Shown piece after piece: positions 1 to 8,722 of a stretch of 64,000 nucleotides of DNA. The translations under genes and the position numbers were made by a program. The notes beneath the pieces are model-generated. The model ran no database searches and was not told the DNA's origin. It saw only the letters and a list, made by a program, of their open reading frames with translations. This DNA comes from an uncultured Clostridia bacterium (GTDB lineage: Bacteria > Bacillota > Clostridia > Peptostreptococcales > Anaerovoracaceae). The DNA lies in contig CALZYE010000002.1 in assembly GCA_945830395.1 (NCBI GenBank), positions 1 through 64,000 of the forward strand. Reading direction: 5' to 3'. Numbering within the stretch: position 1 is the stretch's first letter; every line of letters begins with the position of its first letter.

Positions 1-78
1 ATAATATACTTACCTTATTTAATTTATCATTATTTTGAATATTACACAGCAGTTTTTAATATGTGAAAGGAGTCTGAT

Positions 79-834
79 GTGACATCACCGGGACCTGTTG
101 CCTTTTCAATGTTCGGTTACGATATTATGTGGTATGGCATTTTAATCGCATTATCATTTCTAACGGCAATTTATATAAGTTACAGGCGTGCAAACCTATT
201 TTCAATAAATCCTGAAGAAATATTCAATCTGTCGATGTGGATTATCCCTCTATCCGTTGCAGGGGCCAGACTTTATTATGTTGTTTTTTCGTGGAAGCTT
301 TACGAAAATGATTACCTTTCCGTTTTCAATATAAGGGAAGGAGGCCTTGCCATTCACGGAGGCTTAATTGCAGGGGGACTGTTCTGCGTGTTTTTCTGTA
401 AATATAAAAATATTTCTCTGCCGGATCTTGCCGACCTGCTCCTGCCATCTGTGGCTCTTGCACAGAGCATAGGAAGATGGGGAAATTTCTTTAATTCAGA
501 GGCACACGGCACAAAGACAACTCTCCCTTGGGGAATTATCGTAGACGGAGTAAAAGTCCATCCTACATTTCTTTATGAATCTGTTTGGTGTCTCCTCCTC
601 TTCTTCTTACTGAGTTCAATGATAAAGAGACGAAAATTCAGCGGACAGATTGCAATGCTGTACGGCATACTGTATTCGCTGGAAAGGTTCTTTGTTGAAG
701 GATTGAGAACCGACAGCCTTATGTTGGGACCTTTCAGACAGGCTCAACTTCTGAGTCTATTTCTGATTGCCCTTTCTCTCTCAGGATATATATACTTACA
801 TAAGAAAAGCAGCAGCCGAAAATCCGACAACTGA
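79..834 (+). CDS. lgt: Prolipoprotein diacylglyceryl transferase
   Basis: Lgt moves diacylglycerol from phosphatidylglycerol to the lipobox cysteine of prolipoproteins in the cytoplasmic membrane, the first step of lipoprotein maturation. The 251-residue protein has several hydrophobic membrane segments. It carries the family signatures: an HGG loop (GLAIHGGLIAGG), the central motif QSIGRWGNFFNSE with its essential Arg and Asn, and a PTFLYES motif. The start is GTG at 79, preceded by GAAAGGAG at 65-72; the ATG at 77 is followed at once by a stop. It lies alone on the plus strand before ychF. Family assignment is secure. Confidence 0.96.
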   Translation: MTSPGPVAFSMFGYDIMWYGILIALSFLTAIYISYRRANLFSINPEEIFNLSMWIIPLSVAGARLYYVVFSWKLYENDYLSVFNIREGGLAIHGGLIAGGLFCVFFCKYKNISLPDLADLLLPSVALAQSIGRWGNFFNSEAHGTKTTLPWGIIVDGVKVHPTFLYESVWCLLLFFLLSSMIKRRKFSGQIAMLYGILYSLERFFVEGLRTDSLMLGPFRQAQLLSLFLIALSLSGYIYLHKKSSSRKSDN

Positions 835-858
835 AAATTTCTAAGATTTGACAAGAAT

Positions 859-888
859 GGCTGCCTCAAACATCAGATTCAGGCAGCC
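859..888 (+). terminator. Hairpin downstream of lgt
   Basis: An 8-bp perfect inverted repeat (GGCTGCCT ... AGGCAGCC) with a 14-nt loop starts 25 nt after the lgt stop codon. No T-tract follows it, so it is not a canonical intrinsic terminator. It may be a weak terminator or a 3'-end stabiliser. Confidence 0.35.
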
Positions 889-905
889 TGTATGGCATAA
901 AATCA

Positions 906-934
906 TTGAAGGCACTCTGCCGCTGTGCTATAAT
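906..934 (+). promoter_or_regulatory. Probable ychF promoter
   Basis: TTGAAG at 906-911 and a perfect TATAAT at 929-934 are separated by 17 nt. Transcription would begin near 941 and leave a leader of about 135 nt before the ychF ATG. That leader holds four copies of GCGTAAA (948, 974, 1006 and 1017). Confidence 0.7.
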
Positions 935-1075
935 TGTAAAACTGATAGCGTAAAGACAGCTAATTTGAAAACAGCGTAAATGATGGAAAGTTCACTGAGA
1001 AAATGGCGTAAAAATGGCGTAAAATCCCATAACAAACGCCTGAAACCGTTGAAAATAAAGGAGATATAGATAAAT

Positions 1076-2173
1076 ATGAAATTAGGAATCGTAGGACTTC
1101 CAAATGTAGGAAAAAGCACATTGTTCAATGCAATTACAAAGGCGGGGGCTGAGGCTGCCAACTATCCTTTTTGCACAATAGAGCCCAATGTAGGAGTGGT
1201 TACCGTTCCGGACGAAAGGGTAAAAACTTTGACAGAATTGAACAAGTCAAAGAAGACGATTTACACCACCGTAGAGTTTTGCGATATAGCAGGCCTTGTA
1301 AAGGGCGCCTCCAAAGGAGAGGGACTTGGCAATAAGTTTTTGGGACATATAAGGGAGGTGGCTGCCATCGTTCATGTAGTACGATGCTTTGAAAATGAAA
1401 ACATCGTTCATGTATCGGGAAAGATAAATCCTCTTGATGACATAGAAATAATAAATACAGAACTTATACTCTCAGACATGGAACTTCTCGAAAGAAGAAT
1501 CGCAAAATCAAGCAAACAGGCAAAAAACGATAAATCTGTGGCAAAGGAGTTGGAGCTGTTAAAGAGAATTCATGAGTTTTTAGGCACCGGCAAATCCGCA
1601 CGCGCTATGGACTTAGATGAAGATAGCTCTGCCTTTGTGGAAAGTCTTGATCTTCTTTCATACAAGCCTATCATCTATGTTGCCAATGTTTCAGAAAGGG
1701 ATGCTTCATGTTACGGCAATAACGAATATGTAAATCAGGTTATCAACTTTGCCGCCGGCGAAGGGGCGAAAGTCTGCATAGTATGCGCGGAAATAGAACA
1801 GGAAATTTCAGAACTTGCGGAAGACGAAAAAGCTCTATTCCTTGAAGATCTGGGAATAGAGGAATCCGGCTTGGATAAGCTTATCAAGGCCTCATACAGC
1901 CTGCTGAATCTCATAAGCTTTCTGACTACCGGAGCCGACGAAACCCGTGCATGGACCATTACGGAGGGAATGAAAGCGCCTCAGGCAGCAGGTAAAATAC
2001 ATACAGACTTTGAAAAAGGCTTTATAAGAGCAGAAACTATAAACTATGGTACATTGATGTCGCAGTGTGACGGCAGCATTACAAAAGCCAAAGAAAAAGG
2101 TCTTCTGCGATCTGAAGGCAAAGAGTACATAGTGAAAGACGGCGATATTATTACTTTCTTGTTCAATGTTTAA
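1076..2173 (+). CDS. ychF: YchF/Obg-family ATPase
   Basis: YchF is a universally conserved P-loop protein of the Obg group that prefers ATP over GTP and binds ribosomes. It is linked to translation-associated stress responses. The 365-residue length is typical. Seen here are the G1 loop GLPNVGKST near residue 8, the G3 motif DIAGLVKGAS, and NVSE at the G4 position, the change that goes with ATP preference in this family. The C-terminal TGS-like part ends the protein. AGGAGAT stands just before the ATG. It has its own promoter and is followed by a strong hairpin terminator. Confidence 0.96.
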   Translation: MKLGIVGLPNVGKSTLFNAITKAGAEAANYPFCTIEPNVGVVTVPDERVKTLTELNKSKKTIYTTVEFCDIAGLVKGASKGEGLGNKFLGHIREVAAIVHVVRCFENENIVHVSGKINPLDDIEIINTELILSDMELLERRIAKSSKQAKNDKSVAKELELLKRIHEFLGTGKSARAMDLDEDSSAFVESLDLLSYKPIIYVANVSERDASCYGNNEYVNQVINFAAGEGAKVCIVCAEIEQEISELAEDEKALFLEDLGIEESGLDKLIKASYSLLNLISFLTTGADETRAWTITEGMKAPQAAGKIHTDFEKGFIRAETINYGTLMSQCDGSITKAKEKGLLRSEGKEYIVKDGDIITFLFNV

Positions 2174-2232
2174 ACCGAAGATATGAAAGCAAGAATTTTG
2201 ACTTGTAGAACAAAATGCGCTTTGGAAAAACG

Positions 2233-2262
2233 CTGTGCAGCTTGAAATTTCAAGCTGCACAG
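2233..2262. repeat. Perfect 30-bp palindrome after ychF
   Basis: The 30 bases form a perfect inverted repeat with no unpaired spacer (arms beginning CTGTGCAGCTTGA). It lies 60 nt after the ychF stop, directly before a second hairpin. No T-tract follows. It could be a tandem terminator element or a DNA-level binding site. Confidence 0.8.
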
Positions 2263-2265
2263 CAC

Positions 2266-2299
2266 AAAAGAGGGGGGCGAAAATCCGCCCCCCTCTTTT
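2266..2299 (+). terminator. Intrinsic terminator, probably bidirectional
   Basis: A 14-bp stem (AAAAGAGGGGGGCG paired with CGCCCCCCTCTTTT) encloses a 6-nt loop, with T-rich bases on both strands. It ends ychF transcription on the plus strand. It can also serve the convergent minus-strand gene that ends at 2398. Confidence 0.88.
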
Positions 2300-2397
2300 A
2301 GTTTTGCATATTCAGCCTTACATACTCAATTAGGTATTATCGGCTGTAACTCTAAGCCACATCAGCTTATGCCATGGCTTTACATGACTTTACACAT

Positions 2398-3168
2398 TCA
2401 GTCCCAGTACGATAAATCAGGATATACATTCATTCGTTTCGCATAGTGCTTTGCCCCTGTTACATTGGAGCCATATTTCTTAAATCCGGCTCTGCAATAC
2501 TTCAGCGCTCTGCTCAATACCACAAAGTCTCTCGAGGATTTAAATTTTTTCATAACAAGCTTCTCATAGTGCTCCTTTTTCTGCGAAACATTTACACCGG
2601 TATCTTCCGGAGTACTTTCGTGTGCTTCTTTGAAACGCTTCTGATTGTCCTTATCCCATTTTTCTATGGTAAAGTGAATTATATTATATCTCTGATTCTT
2701 GTTGAATTCCTTTTCTATAGTAGTTCCCGCTTTTTCATATGCAGCCCTAATTTCCCCATAGTTCTTCGATTTTTTAATCTTCGCAATCTCGTTTCTTACA
2801 AGGATTTTCAGCTCGGAATCGGAAACCTTATATCCGTTTATAACTGCCTCTTTGTAAAATGCGTTTTTCTTTATAATATCCTTTTCTGCAAGCTTTATCG
2901 CTTTAATCTCGACTTCTCCGTCTATTTCCAGCCCCTTCACCTTATTATAGTAATACGGATATATGCTGTCGTATCCCATTTGTCTTGCCATTTCCCTTGC
3001 TCCGACAAACAGCTTTACTTCCTTTTCTATCTTGCTGTCGTTCTCATCGTAAAACACCTTGCCAAAGCCGTTAACCTTAGTGTAATGATAGGCATAAATA
3101 CCTACAGCAACAGCCGCTGTCAACAATAGAATTGCAATTATAAAAATGCTGCTTTTTTTCAGCTTCAT
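2398..3168 (-). CDS. Membrane-anchored protein of unknown function
   Basis: I do not recognise this protein with confidence. It has 256 residues, a basic start (MKLKKSS) and one hydrophobic segment at about residues 7-25, so it is probably an extracytoplasmic protein held by an uncleaved signal anchor. The rest is lysine-rich and helical-looking. The segment around EIAKIKKSKNYGEIRAAYEK slightly recalls SurA-type chaperone N-termini, but this is weak and no prolyl isomerase domain is seen. I chose the ATG at 3168 because AGGGGG lies 6 nt upstream; the earlier in-frame ATG at 3183 overlaps that ribosome binding site. It converges on ychF. Confidence 0.7.
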   Translation of the reverse strand: MKLKKSSIFIIAILLLTAAVAVGIYAYHYTKVNGFGKVFYDENDSKIEKEVKLFVGAREMARQMGYDSIYPYYYNKVKGLEIDGEVEIKAIKLAEKDIIKKNAFYKEAVINGYKVSDSELKILVRNEIAKIKKSKNYGEIRAAYEKAGTTIEKEFNKNQRYNIIHFTIEKWDKDNQKRFKEAHESTPEDTGVNVSQKKEHYEKLVMKKFKSSRDFVVLSRALKYCRAGFKKYGSNVTGAKHYAKRMNVYPDLSYWD

Positions 3169-3249
3169 CAATGTCCCCCTCATATAACATACTTCTTATT
3201 ACGACACATAAAAGGGTAACATTCATTAATATCTTTGTCAATAATTTAT

Positions 3250-3654
3250 CTACATAAGCGATAAATTTTTGGCCACATTGTACAAAAAACGCTGTTTCCA
3301 TATTTTCCATATCTTCGGGTTGCAGGAAAAACTTTCCTTTTTGAACGCTACATTGTTCAGCACACAATCTCTGTAAGCCTCCGGGACCTGATAAAGTGCA
3401 TTTCTTATGGCTTTAATCCTCGTCTGAAGAAGAATTTTTTCCATAGCCTTCTTTTCCGTAGGACGCTTAGCTGAAAAATCTTTCCCCCTATCGGATACTA
3501 AACTTCCATCGTAAGAAAGAGATACATCATGGTCAATTTCCCTTATTCTGTTTTCCATGCGACGCAGATCCCGCACCGCCCAAATACTCTGATAGTACAC
3601 CGCATCAGGCATTACAAATTCCTTGAACCTTGTCTGCTGCCATTCTCTGCTCAT
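3250..3654 (-). CDS. Hypothetical protein, 134 residues
   Basis: Unrecognised. A strong ribosome binding site (AAGGAGG, 7 nt before ATG) supports translation. The protein is mostly charged and probably helical, with no membrane segment or signal peptide. The overall look (MSREWQQTRFKEFVMPDAV and a basic helical C-terminus) resembles small phage-type or sigma-like regulators found scattered in Clostridia genomes. No clear helix-turn-helix could be assigned. It sits upstream of the membrane-anchored protein at 2398-3168, with an 81-nt gap, and could be co-transcribed with it. No other phage genes are near. Confidence 0.6.
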   Translation of the reverse strand: MSREWQQTRFKEFVMPDAVYYQSIWAVRDLRRMENRIREIDHDVSLSYDGSLVSDRGKDFSAKRPTEKKAMEKILLQTRIKAIRNALYQVPEAYRDCVLNNVAFKKESFSCNPKIWKIWKQRFLYNVAKNLSLM

Positions 3655-3845
3655 TTTATTTCCTCCTTATTTCCACACATATTATTTTCCCTGAACAAAG
3701 TTAGTCATTATGCATAAAGTCCGAATGTTCTAATCGTAAAATTAATATGACATTGGTGTAAGGGGAAGTCAACAGCAAAAGAGAAAATTGTTCAGTTTGC
3801 TTCTTTTAATGCTCATAATCAGTGTTTTTATGCAGCTCTCTCCTA

Positions 3846-4778
3846 TCAGCCGCACCTCGCCTTGCCGCTTGTGTCGCTTCCTGAAATCCAAAGTCCTGAT
3901 ATGGTAAGAGCAAGTCCGACAAAGGTGTACCATCCCCCCGGATCTCCTGCAAATAAAACTCCCGATATTACTCCCACAGCTGTAGTGGAGCTTGCGGATA
4001 TGTTGGTCGCTACAGCCGTATTCATCCTTCCCAATATATAATTAAATATGAGGTAACAGAGACATGAGCAGAAAACTCCCAAAAACATAACTGAACAAAA
4101 GGCTCCGAGACTTTTTGAAGCCTCTGCAAATCCGGTAAACCCGTTACCTGTTATGATTGAGACTAAATTAAAAAATACGCCTCCCGCTATTGATATTATC
4201 GCAGTCACTTCCAATGTATTATAGGTTTCGCCGGCTTTTCCCGAACAATGAGCGTATATGGCTCCGCTCAGCACGGCTCCCAGCAAGATAAGATAGCCCT
4301 CCATCTTCGCAGATATTTTAAAACCGGGAGCAAATGCAACGCAGAACACTACACCGATAAATGCCATTACAATTCCTGTGACTATTTTCATACTGCTTTT
4401 CTTTTTCAGAAAAAGCATTCCCGTAAGAAGCACCGTTCCCGGAATTGCCGCTATAAAGATGGAGCATTCGGAAGTTGATGTAAGCCGCACTCCTTCAGTT
4501 TCAAAAATAGAATATATACAGGGCTGAAAAATACCTGTAAGAATAAGCCATGGTAAATTTTTGTCCATATGTATTCTGATTCTCCCAACGGCAATAAGTA
4601 TTAAAAAAATGCACATTGAAACGGTCCACCTCACAGCCAGAATTTGAAAGGTGTTCATATATTTCAACGCCACATTGGAACCGAAAAATGACATTCCCCA
4701 AAAAATTGCTAAAAAGCCCATCATAAGGACGAGCTTTTTGTCTTCAAAGAAACTGTTTTCATGTTTTTTTACTGTCAT
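3846..4778 (-). CDS. DMT/EamA-family transporter
   Basis: This 310-residue protein belongs to the drug/metabolite transporter superfamily. It has about ten hydrophobic helices arranged as two EamA repeats; the first begins with MGFLAIFWGMSFFGSNVALKY and the second follows GYLILLGAVLSGAIYAHCSG. Such proteins usually export amino acids, nucleotides or other metabolites, but the substrate cannot be read from sequence. The ATG at 4778 follows GGAGAATTAATTT. It starts 3 nt after the stop of the beta-CASP gene, so the two are translationally linked. The ribosome binding site lies inside the upstream gene's last codons. Confidence 0.9.
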   Translation of the reverse strand: MTVKKHENSFFEDKKLVLMMGFLAIFWGMSFFGSNVALKYMNTFQILAVRWTVSMCIFLILIAVGRIRIHMDKNLPWLILTGIFQPCIYSIFETEGVRLTSTSECSIFIAAIPGTVLLTGMLFLKKKSSMKIVTGIVMAFIGVVFCVAFAPGFKISAKMEGYLILLGAVLSGAIYAHCSGKAGETYNTLEVTAIISIAGGVFFNLVSIITGNGFTGFAEASKSLGAFCSVMFLGVFCSCLCYLIFNYILGRMNTAVATNISASSTTAVGVISGVLFAGDPGGWYTFVGLALTISGLWISGSDTSGKARCG

Positions 4779-4781
4779 AAA

Positions 4782-6458
4782 TTAATTCTCCGGCGTGGTA
4801 TTATCTCTTACATTAACTGCGGTGCCCAGGTTTATCGTCGCTTTTTCAAGCTCCTGCACCACATTATTTATTTTAATCAACTTATCTTCGGTCATATTCT
4901 CATTTACAGACAGACTGGCATTATACAAAATCTCTTGAAGTTCTTCCTCTATCAAGGAAATCTTGTTCTTCACCTTCTGTATATCTGCTTCTTCCGCACT
5001 TGCCTTCATGGACTTCTCAAAATTCAAAATTGAGGACTCTCCACTTTCAATTTCAAATTCGGAGTTTCCCAAAACTACGATGGGCTCGTATCCCAGTTCC
5101 TTATTAACCAGCTTTGCAAAATCCTTCTTCGACTGTTCCTCACCGTGTACAAGAAATATCTGTTTCGGCTTAAGCTCCGTAAACCCGCTTATCCAATGCA
5201 TAAGCCCTCTCTGGTCTGCATGTCCTGAAAACCCTTCAAGGTTATGTATGTGCGCCTGCACATGCACTTCTTCGCCAAATAAAGTTATATCCTTCTTCCC
5301 GTCTATCAAACTCCTTCCCAAAGTTCCTTCCGCCTGGTAGCCCACGAAAATTATGCTGTTTCTTGAGTCCCACAGGTTATGCTTCAGATGGTGCCTTATT
5401 CTTCCCGCTTCACACATTCCGCTGGCAGAAATTATGACCTTCGGTCTGCGATCCAAATTCAAAGCCTGAGATTCCTCGGTACTTCTTGTAAATCTCAAAT
5501 TCTTGAAGTCCAAAGGATTGTCGCCTTGCATTATATATTCCTTCGTTTCTTTATCAAACACCTGCGCATTGTTTCTAAAAACCTCCGTGGCAGTTGTCGC
5601 CATAGGAGAGTCAATTATAACCTCAACTCCGTCCAGTTCCCTCTTATAGTCGGGGCTGCTCTTCTCATAGAATCTGTTAAATTCATATATCAGTTCCTGA
5701 GTTCTTCCAACGGCAAAAGAGGGAATTACCACGGTACCTCCGCGCCTTACAGTCTCAAGAACTATCTCTATCATTTTATTTATACTGGTAGAGTTTTCTT
5801 CATGGTTGCGGTTTCCGTATGTGGCTTCCATAATCACGCAATCAGCCTTTTTGATAATTGTAGGATCTCTCAAAATCGGTCTTTCCGTCATTCCTATGTC
5901 GCCGGAAAAGACTATCTTGCTCTCCTTGTCCCCTTCTTTGACCCAGATTTCCGTAATCGCCGATCCCAAAATGTGGCCTGCATCGTTGAAAACAATTTTC
6001 ATATCTTCATTTATCTGAATCTGCTGGTCATAAAGAATAGGCTCAACATATTTCAGAGATTCTTGCGCATCCTCAGTTGTATATAGAGGTTCAACGGGAG
6101 GCTTTCCGGCTCTCATGTTCCTCTTGCTCTGCCACTTGGCATCAACCTCATGTATGTGAGCGCTGTCCAAAAGCATTACTTCCAATAAATCTGCGGTTGC
6201 GTCCGTACAATAAATTTTTCCTCGAAAACCTCGCTTTACCAACAGGGGTATCCTGCCACAATGATCAATGTGAGCATGGGATAAAATCATAGCTTCAACT
6301 TCTGACGGCTCAAAAGGAAACGCCTCGTAGTTCAAAGCTTCCTGCGCTTTACCTCCCTGAAATTGTCCGCAATCCATAAGCAAACTATGCTTTTCCGTTC
6401 TAATCAAATGGCAAGATCCGGTTACTCCGGAAGATGCTCCGCAAAACATGATTTTCAT
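4782..6458 (-). CDS. Beta-CASP metallo-beta-lactamase RNA hydrolase
   Basis: This is a zinc-dependent beta-CASP nuclease of the CPSF/YSH1-like group, expected to act on RNA in the cytoplasm. Diagnostic motifs are the metal-binding HAHIDHCG near residue 62, SGDIG and ATYGN, the beta-CASP residues in SASGMCEAGRIRHHL, and the late SGHADQ histidine motif. The final 80 or so residues are charged and helical (KVKNKISLIEEELQEIL) and look like a coiled-coil extension. The ATG at 6458 is preceded by GGAGG at 5 nt; an in-frame ATG 12 nt earlier overlaps that site. It heads a unit with the DMT transporter. The RNA substrate is unknown. Confidence 0.9.
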   Translation of the reverse strand: MKIMFCGASSGVTGSCHLIRTEKHSLLMDCGQFQGGKAQEALNYEAFPFEPSEVEAMILSHAHIDHCGRIPLLVKRGFRGKIYCTDATADLLEVMLLDSAHIHEVDAKWQSKRNMRAGKPPVEPLYTTEDAQESLKYVEPILYDQQIQINEDMKIVFNDAGHILGSAITEIWVKEGDKESKIVFSGDIGMTERPILRDPTIIKKADCVIMEATYGNRNHEENSTSINKMIEIVLETVRRGGTVVIPSFAVGRTQELIYEFNRFYEKSSPDYKRELDGVEVIIDSPMATTATEVFRNNAQVFDKETKEYIMQGDNPLDFKNLRFTRSTEESQALNLDRRPKVIISASGMCEAGRIRHHLKHNLWDSRNSIIFVGYQAEGTLGRSLIDGKKDITLFGEEVHVQAHIHNLEGFSGHADQRGLMHWISGFTELKPKQIFLVHGEEQSKKDFAKLVNKELGYEPIVVLGNSEFEIESGESSILNFEKSMKASAEEADIQKVKNKISLIEEELQEILYNASLSVNENMTEDKLIKINNVVQELEKATINLGTAVNVRDNTTPEN

Positions 6459-6571
6459 ATGCACCTCCATTCATAAAGCGCTTATCTTTGCAATACTTAG
6501 ATAAGGCTAATCTGCCTGTCCTCAATGTTAATAGACTCTGAAACACTATTGAGACTTCACCTTCTCAGGCT

Positions 6572-7132
6572 TTAAATCTTAATGGACCAAAGTCCTGTTT
6601 CTCCTGTGGATACCACGCTTGCTCCCGCCTCCAAGGCCGCTCTCATCTCCTCCTCCGTCTCAACAAGACCTCCGGCAACCACCGGAACATCTACGAGAGA
6701 AGAAAACTCTTTTATCTTCTTTGTAACTATCGCCGGCATTATCTCCACGATATCCGGCTTTGAAAATTTAATGGAATCAAGAGATGTACTCACAGAATGA
6801 GAATCAATCATAAAAAATCTCTGCACCGTATAAAGCCCCAATTCCTTTGCAACCTTTACCAGTCCGGTTCTCGTAGTGCATATTCCGTCTACGCCCATCT
6901 TTTTAAGGTATTCAAGGCCCGCTTTGTCTCTTCCTATCCCCTCTGCAAAATCAACATGCACAAAGGCTTTTTTCCCTGCTCCGTGAACCTCCCTGATGCT
7001 GGCATTCAAGGTCATTATGTTTGAATGAAGCAGAAACACCATATCTACTTCGGATTTTAATGCGGCGCTGAAATCCTTCTCTGTCCTTATTGCCGCTGCA
7101 ATTTTGCTTTTAATGAAATTCACCTCTGCCAT
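6572..7132 (-). CDS. glpP: GlpP-family glycerol-3-phosphate antiterminator
   Basis: GlpP binds glycerol 3-phosphate and leader mRNA to allow transcription of glycerol-use genes. The 186-residue protein matches the family length and its TIM-barrel pattern: the early LLHSNIMTLN strand, HVDFAEGIGRDKAGLEYL, GICTTRTGLVKVAKELGL, QRFFMIDSHSV and the phosphate-binding end VVAGGLVETEEE with GASVVSTG. AAGGAG lies about 11 nt before the ATG. No glp operon is present in this window, so its targets must be elsewhere. Confidence 0.88.
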   Translation of the reverse strand: MAEVNFIKSKIAAAIRTEKDFSAALKSEVDMVFLLHSNIMTLNASIREVHGAGKKAFVHVDFAEGIGRDKAGLEYLKKMGVDGICTTRTGLVKVAKELGLYTVQRFFMIDSHSVSTSLDSIKFSKPDIVEIMPAIVTKKIKEFSSLVDVPVVAGGLVETEEEMRAALEAGASVVSTGETGLWSIKI

Positions 7133-7206
7133 TTCTCTTATTCTCCTTTTGGTCTTTGGTTATTTACATTAACTTTTAACTCTTTTTGTGTGCTGTCTAA
7201 AAATAT

Positions 7207-8004
7207 TTATATATCCATACCGTGAAAATCCGATCCATGCGTTATGTGCAGATGAAATTTATCTGCAAGTCTTACAAGCCTCAAACCGTCTTCATGATCG
7301 GCAGACGGATGAAAACATTCTATTCCCTTTAATCCCAGTTTCTTCAATTTTCGTAAAAGTATCTCCAGATTTTCAAAGAAAATATCGCTTCCCTTCTCTC
7401 CCAATCCTTTTATCTTCATGGGATGGGCAAGTACGGAAATCCCTCCGGCGCCCTTAATGACTTCAACAGCATCTGCGGTATCGATACAGATATTATCTAT
7501 AGCCTTGGCCTCTGCAGTTTCAAGGAATTTTCCATCCTCAAAGGCTTCCTTTGCCTGTGAAATATACCCTTTATTCTTCAGCGCTATGGCAAAATGGGGC
7601 TTTCCAATGTACTTCTGCCCCGGAAAAACCGTTAAGTCATATTCGCTTATATCAAATCCCTGCTTATTGAGTATCGCCAAAAGCTCTCTATTTCTTTTTT
7701 CACGGGCTTTTTTCAGGGTTTCGGTTATCTCTCTGAGTCTGTCGTTTTCTATATCGATATAATATCCCAGAATATGCAGTTTCAGTTCATCCTCAAATAT
7801 CGTTCCCAGCTCTATCCCTGCAATAACCTGCATTTCGAGAGCTTCGCCTGCAATCTTTGCTTCTGCCACACCCTTTACCGTATCGTGATCTGTAATTGCT
7901 ATTATCCCGTACTCTTCATCGTGATATTTTTTTACGAGTTCCACCGGTTTCAGCTTCCCGTCAGAATATGTGGAATGGGTGTGAAGATCCATTTTTAATG
8001 CCAT
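7207..8004 (-). CDS. PHP-domain phosphoesterase
   Basis: A 265-residue polymerase-and-histidinol-phosphatase (PHP) domain protein. The metal-binding motifs are clear: DLHTHSTYSDG at the N-terminus, ITDHDTVKG, GIELGT, and the late LAHPMKI and GSDFHG. Members related to YciV (RNase AM) act on 3',5'-bisphosphonucleotides and RNA 5' ends, and this gene is close to that type. The exact substrate remains inferred. The ATG at 8004 follows AGAGG at a normal distance. Confidence 0.88.
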   Translation of the reverse strand: MALKMDLHTHSTYSDGKLKPVELVKKYHDEEYGIIAITDHDTVKGVAEAKIAGEALEMQVIAGIELGTIFEDELKLHILGYYIDIENDRLREITETLKKAREKRNRELLAILNKQGFDISEYDLTVFPGQKYIGKPHFAIALKNKGYISQAKEAFEDGKFLETAEAKAIDNICIDTADAVEVIKGAGGISVLAHPMKIKGLGEKGSDIFFENLEILLRKLKKLGLKGIECFHPSADHEDGLRLVRLADKFHLHITHGSDFHGMDI

Positions 8005-8075
8005 TCTTTTTCCTCTATCTGTTAAACTAACAGAGGGGATAGGCTAAATGCTTATCCCCCCATGCAAATCATCCA

Positions 8076-8651
8076 TTACTCAACGATTTCGCAAACAGAG
8101 CCGCTGCCCATAGCCGCCGCATTTGCTTCATCAGTGTCGATGTGAACTTCCGTTGCACAGGTTTCAGCCACACGACATACCACATCATCATAAATTGTAG
8201 TTCTTTCATCTGATTCAATTCTGATTTTAATAATCTGTCCGTTCTCTACACCTGCTTCTTTCGCATCTGTCGGGTAGAAATGAGCATGTCTCTTCGCTAC
8301 AATCACGCCATATTCAAGGTCAACTTCTCCCTCGGGACCTACCAGCTTGCATCCCGGAGTGCCCTCAACATTACCTGACTCTCTAATCTTGCCTTCGATT
8401 CCTATCTGACGGCAATCGGTCAAAGCAAGCTCAAGCTGTGTATCTTTGCGAACCGGTCCGAGAACTCTCACTCTCGGAAAAGATCCTTTAGGTCCGATAA
8501 CCTGAACCTGTTCTTCGGAAGCGAATTGACCCGGCTGTTTAAGCGCTTTCTTGAAGGTCAGCTCATAGCCTTTTCCGAAAAGCGTTTCAAGATCCTCCTG
8601 ATCCAAGTGAATATGCTTGTTCGATGCATTAATTTCCAATTTGTAACCCAT
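8076..8651 (-). CDS. pduL: PduL-type phosphate acyltransferase
   Basis: PduL transfers an acyl group (propanoyl or acetyl) between coenzyme A and phosphate, using a zinc site unrelated to Pta. The 191-residue protein has the family pattern: NKHIHL near residue 12, RVRVLGPVRKDTQLELA, and AKRHAHFYPTDA with the second pair of histidines. I see no N-terminal encapsulation peptide and no microcompartment shell genes nearby. It is therefore likely a housekeeping phosphotransacylase for acetyl-CoA or propionyl-CoA fermentation. GAGAGGT precedes the ATG. Confidence 0.9.
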   Translation of the reverse strand: MGYKLEINASNKHIHLDQEDLETLFGKGYELTFKKALKQPGQFASEEQVQVIGPKGSFPRVRVLGPVRKDTQLELALTDCRQIGIEGKIRESGNVEGTPGCKLVGPEGEVDLEYGVIVAKRHAHFYPTDAKEAGVENGQIIKIRIESDERTTIYDDVVCRVAETCATEVHIDTDEANAAAMGSGSVCEIVE

Positions 8652-8722
8652 AGTTTCTACCTCTCATTTCATTTACAAACACTCTATATATCCTATATAT
8701 CAGTTAACTTTATCCATGCAAT

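Noticed and set aside
35-62. Promoter-like TTGAAT and TAATAT before lgt
   Set aside because: The start point would fall at about 69, inside the lgt ribosome binding site, so the message would lose it.
980-1069. Possible 29-codon basic leader peptide before ychF (starts MMESSLRKWRK)
   Set aside because: There is no ribosome binding site before its ATG. It overlaps the repeats and ends in the ychF ribosome binding site, so it is probably chance.
928-1161. Minus-strand frame of 77 codons over the ychF leader and start
   Set aside because: It overlaps the ychF promoter and coding start on the other strand and has no translation signal.
3077-3367. Minus-strand frame of 96 codons overlapping the 134-residue hypothetical gene
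   Set aside because: Cysteine-rich, shadow-like sequence without a ribosome binding site; it overlaps both neighbouring genes in another frame.
5379-6086. Long plus-strand frame opposite the beta-CASP gene
   Set aside because: It lies entirely antisense to a well-conserved enzyme, and its translation has no family features.
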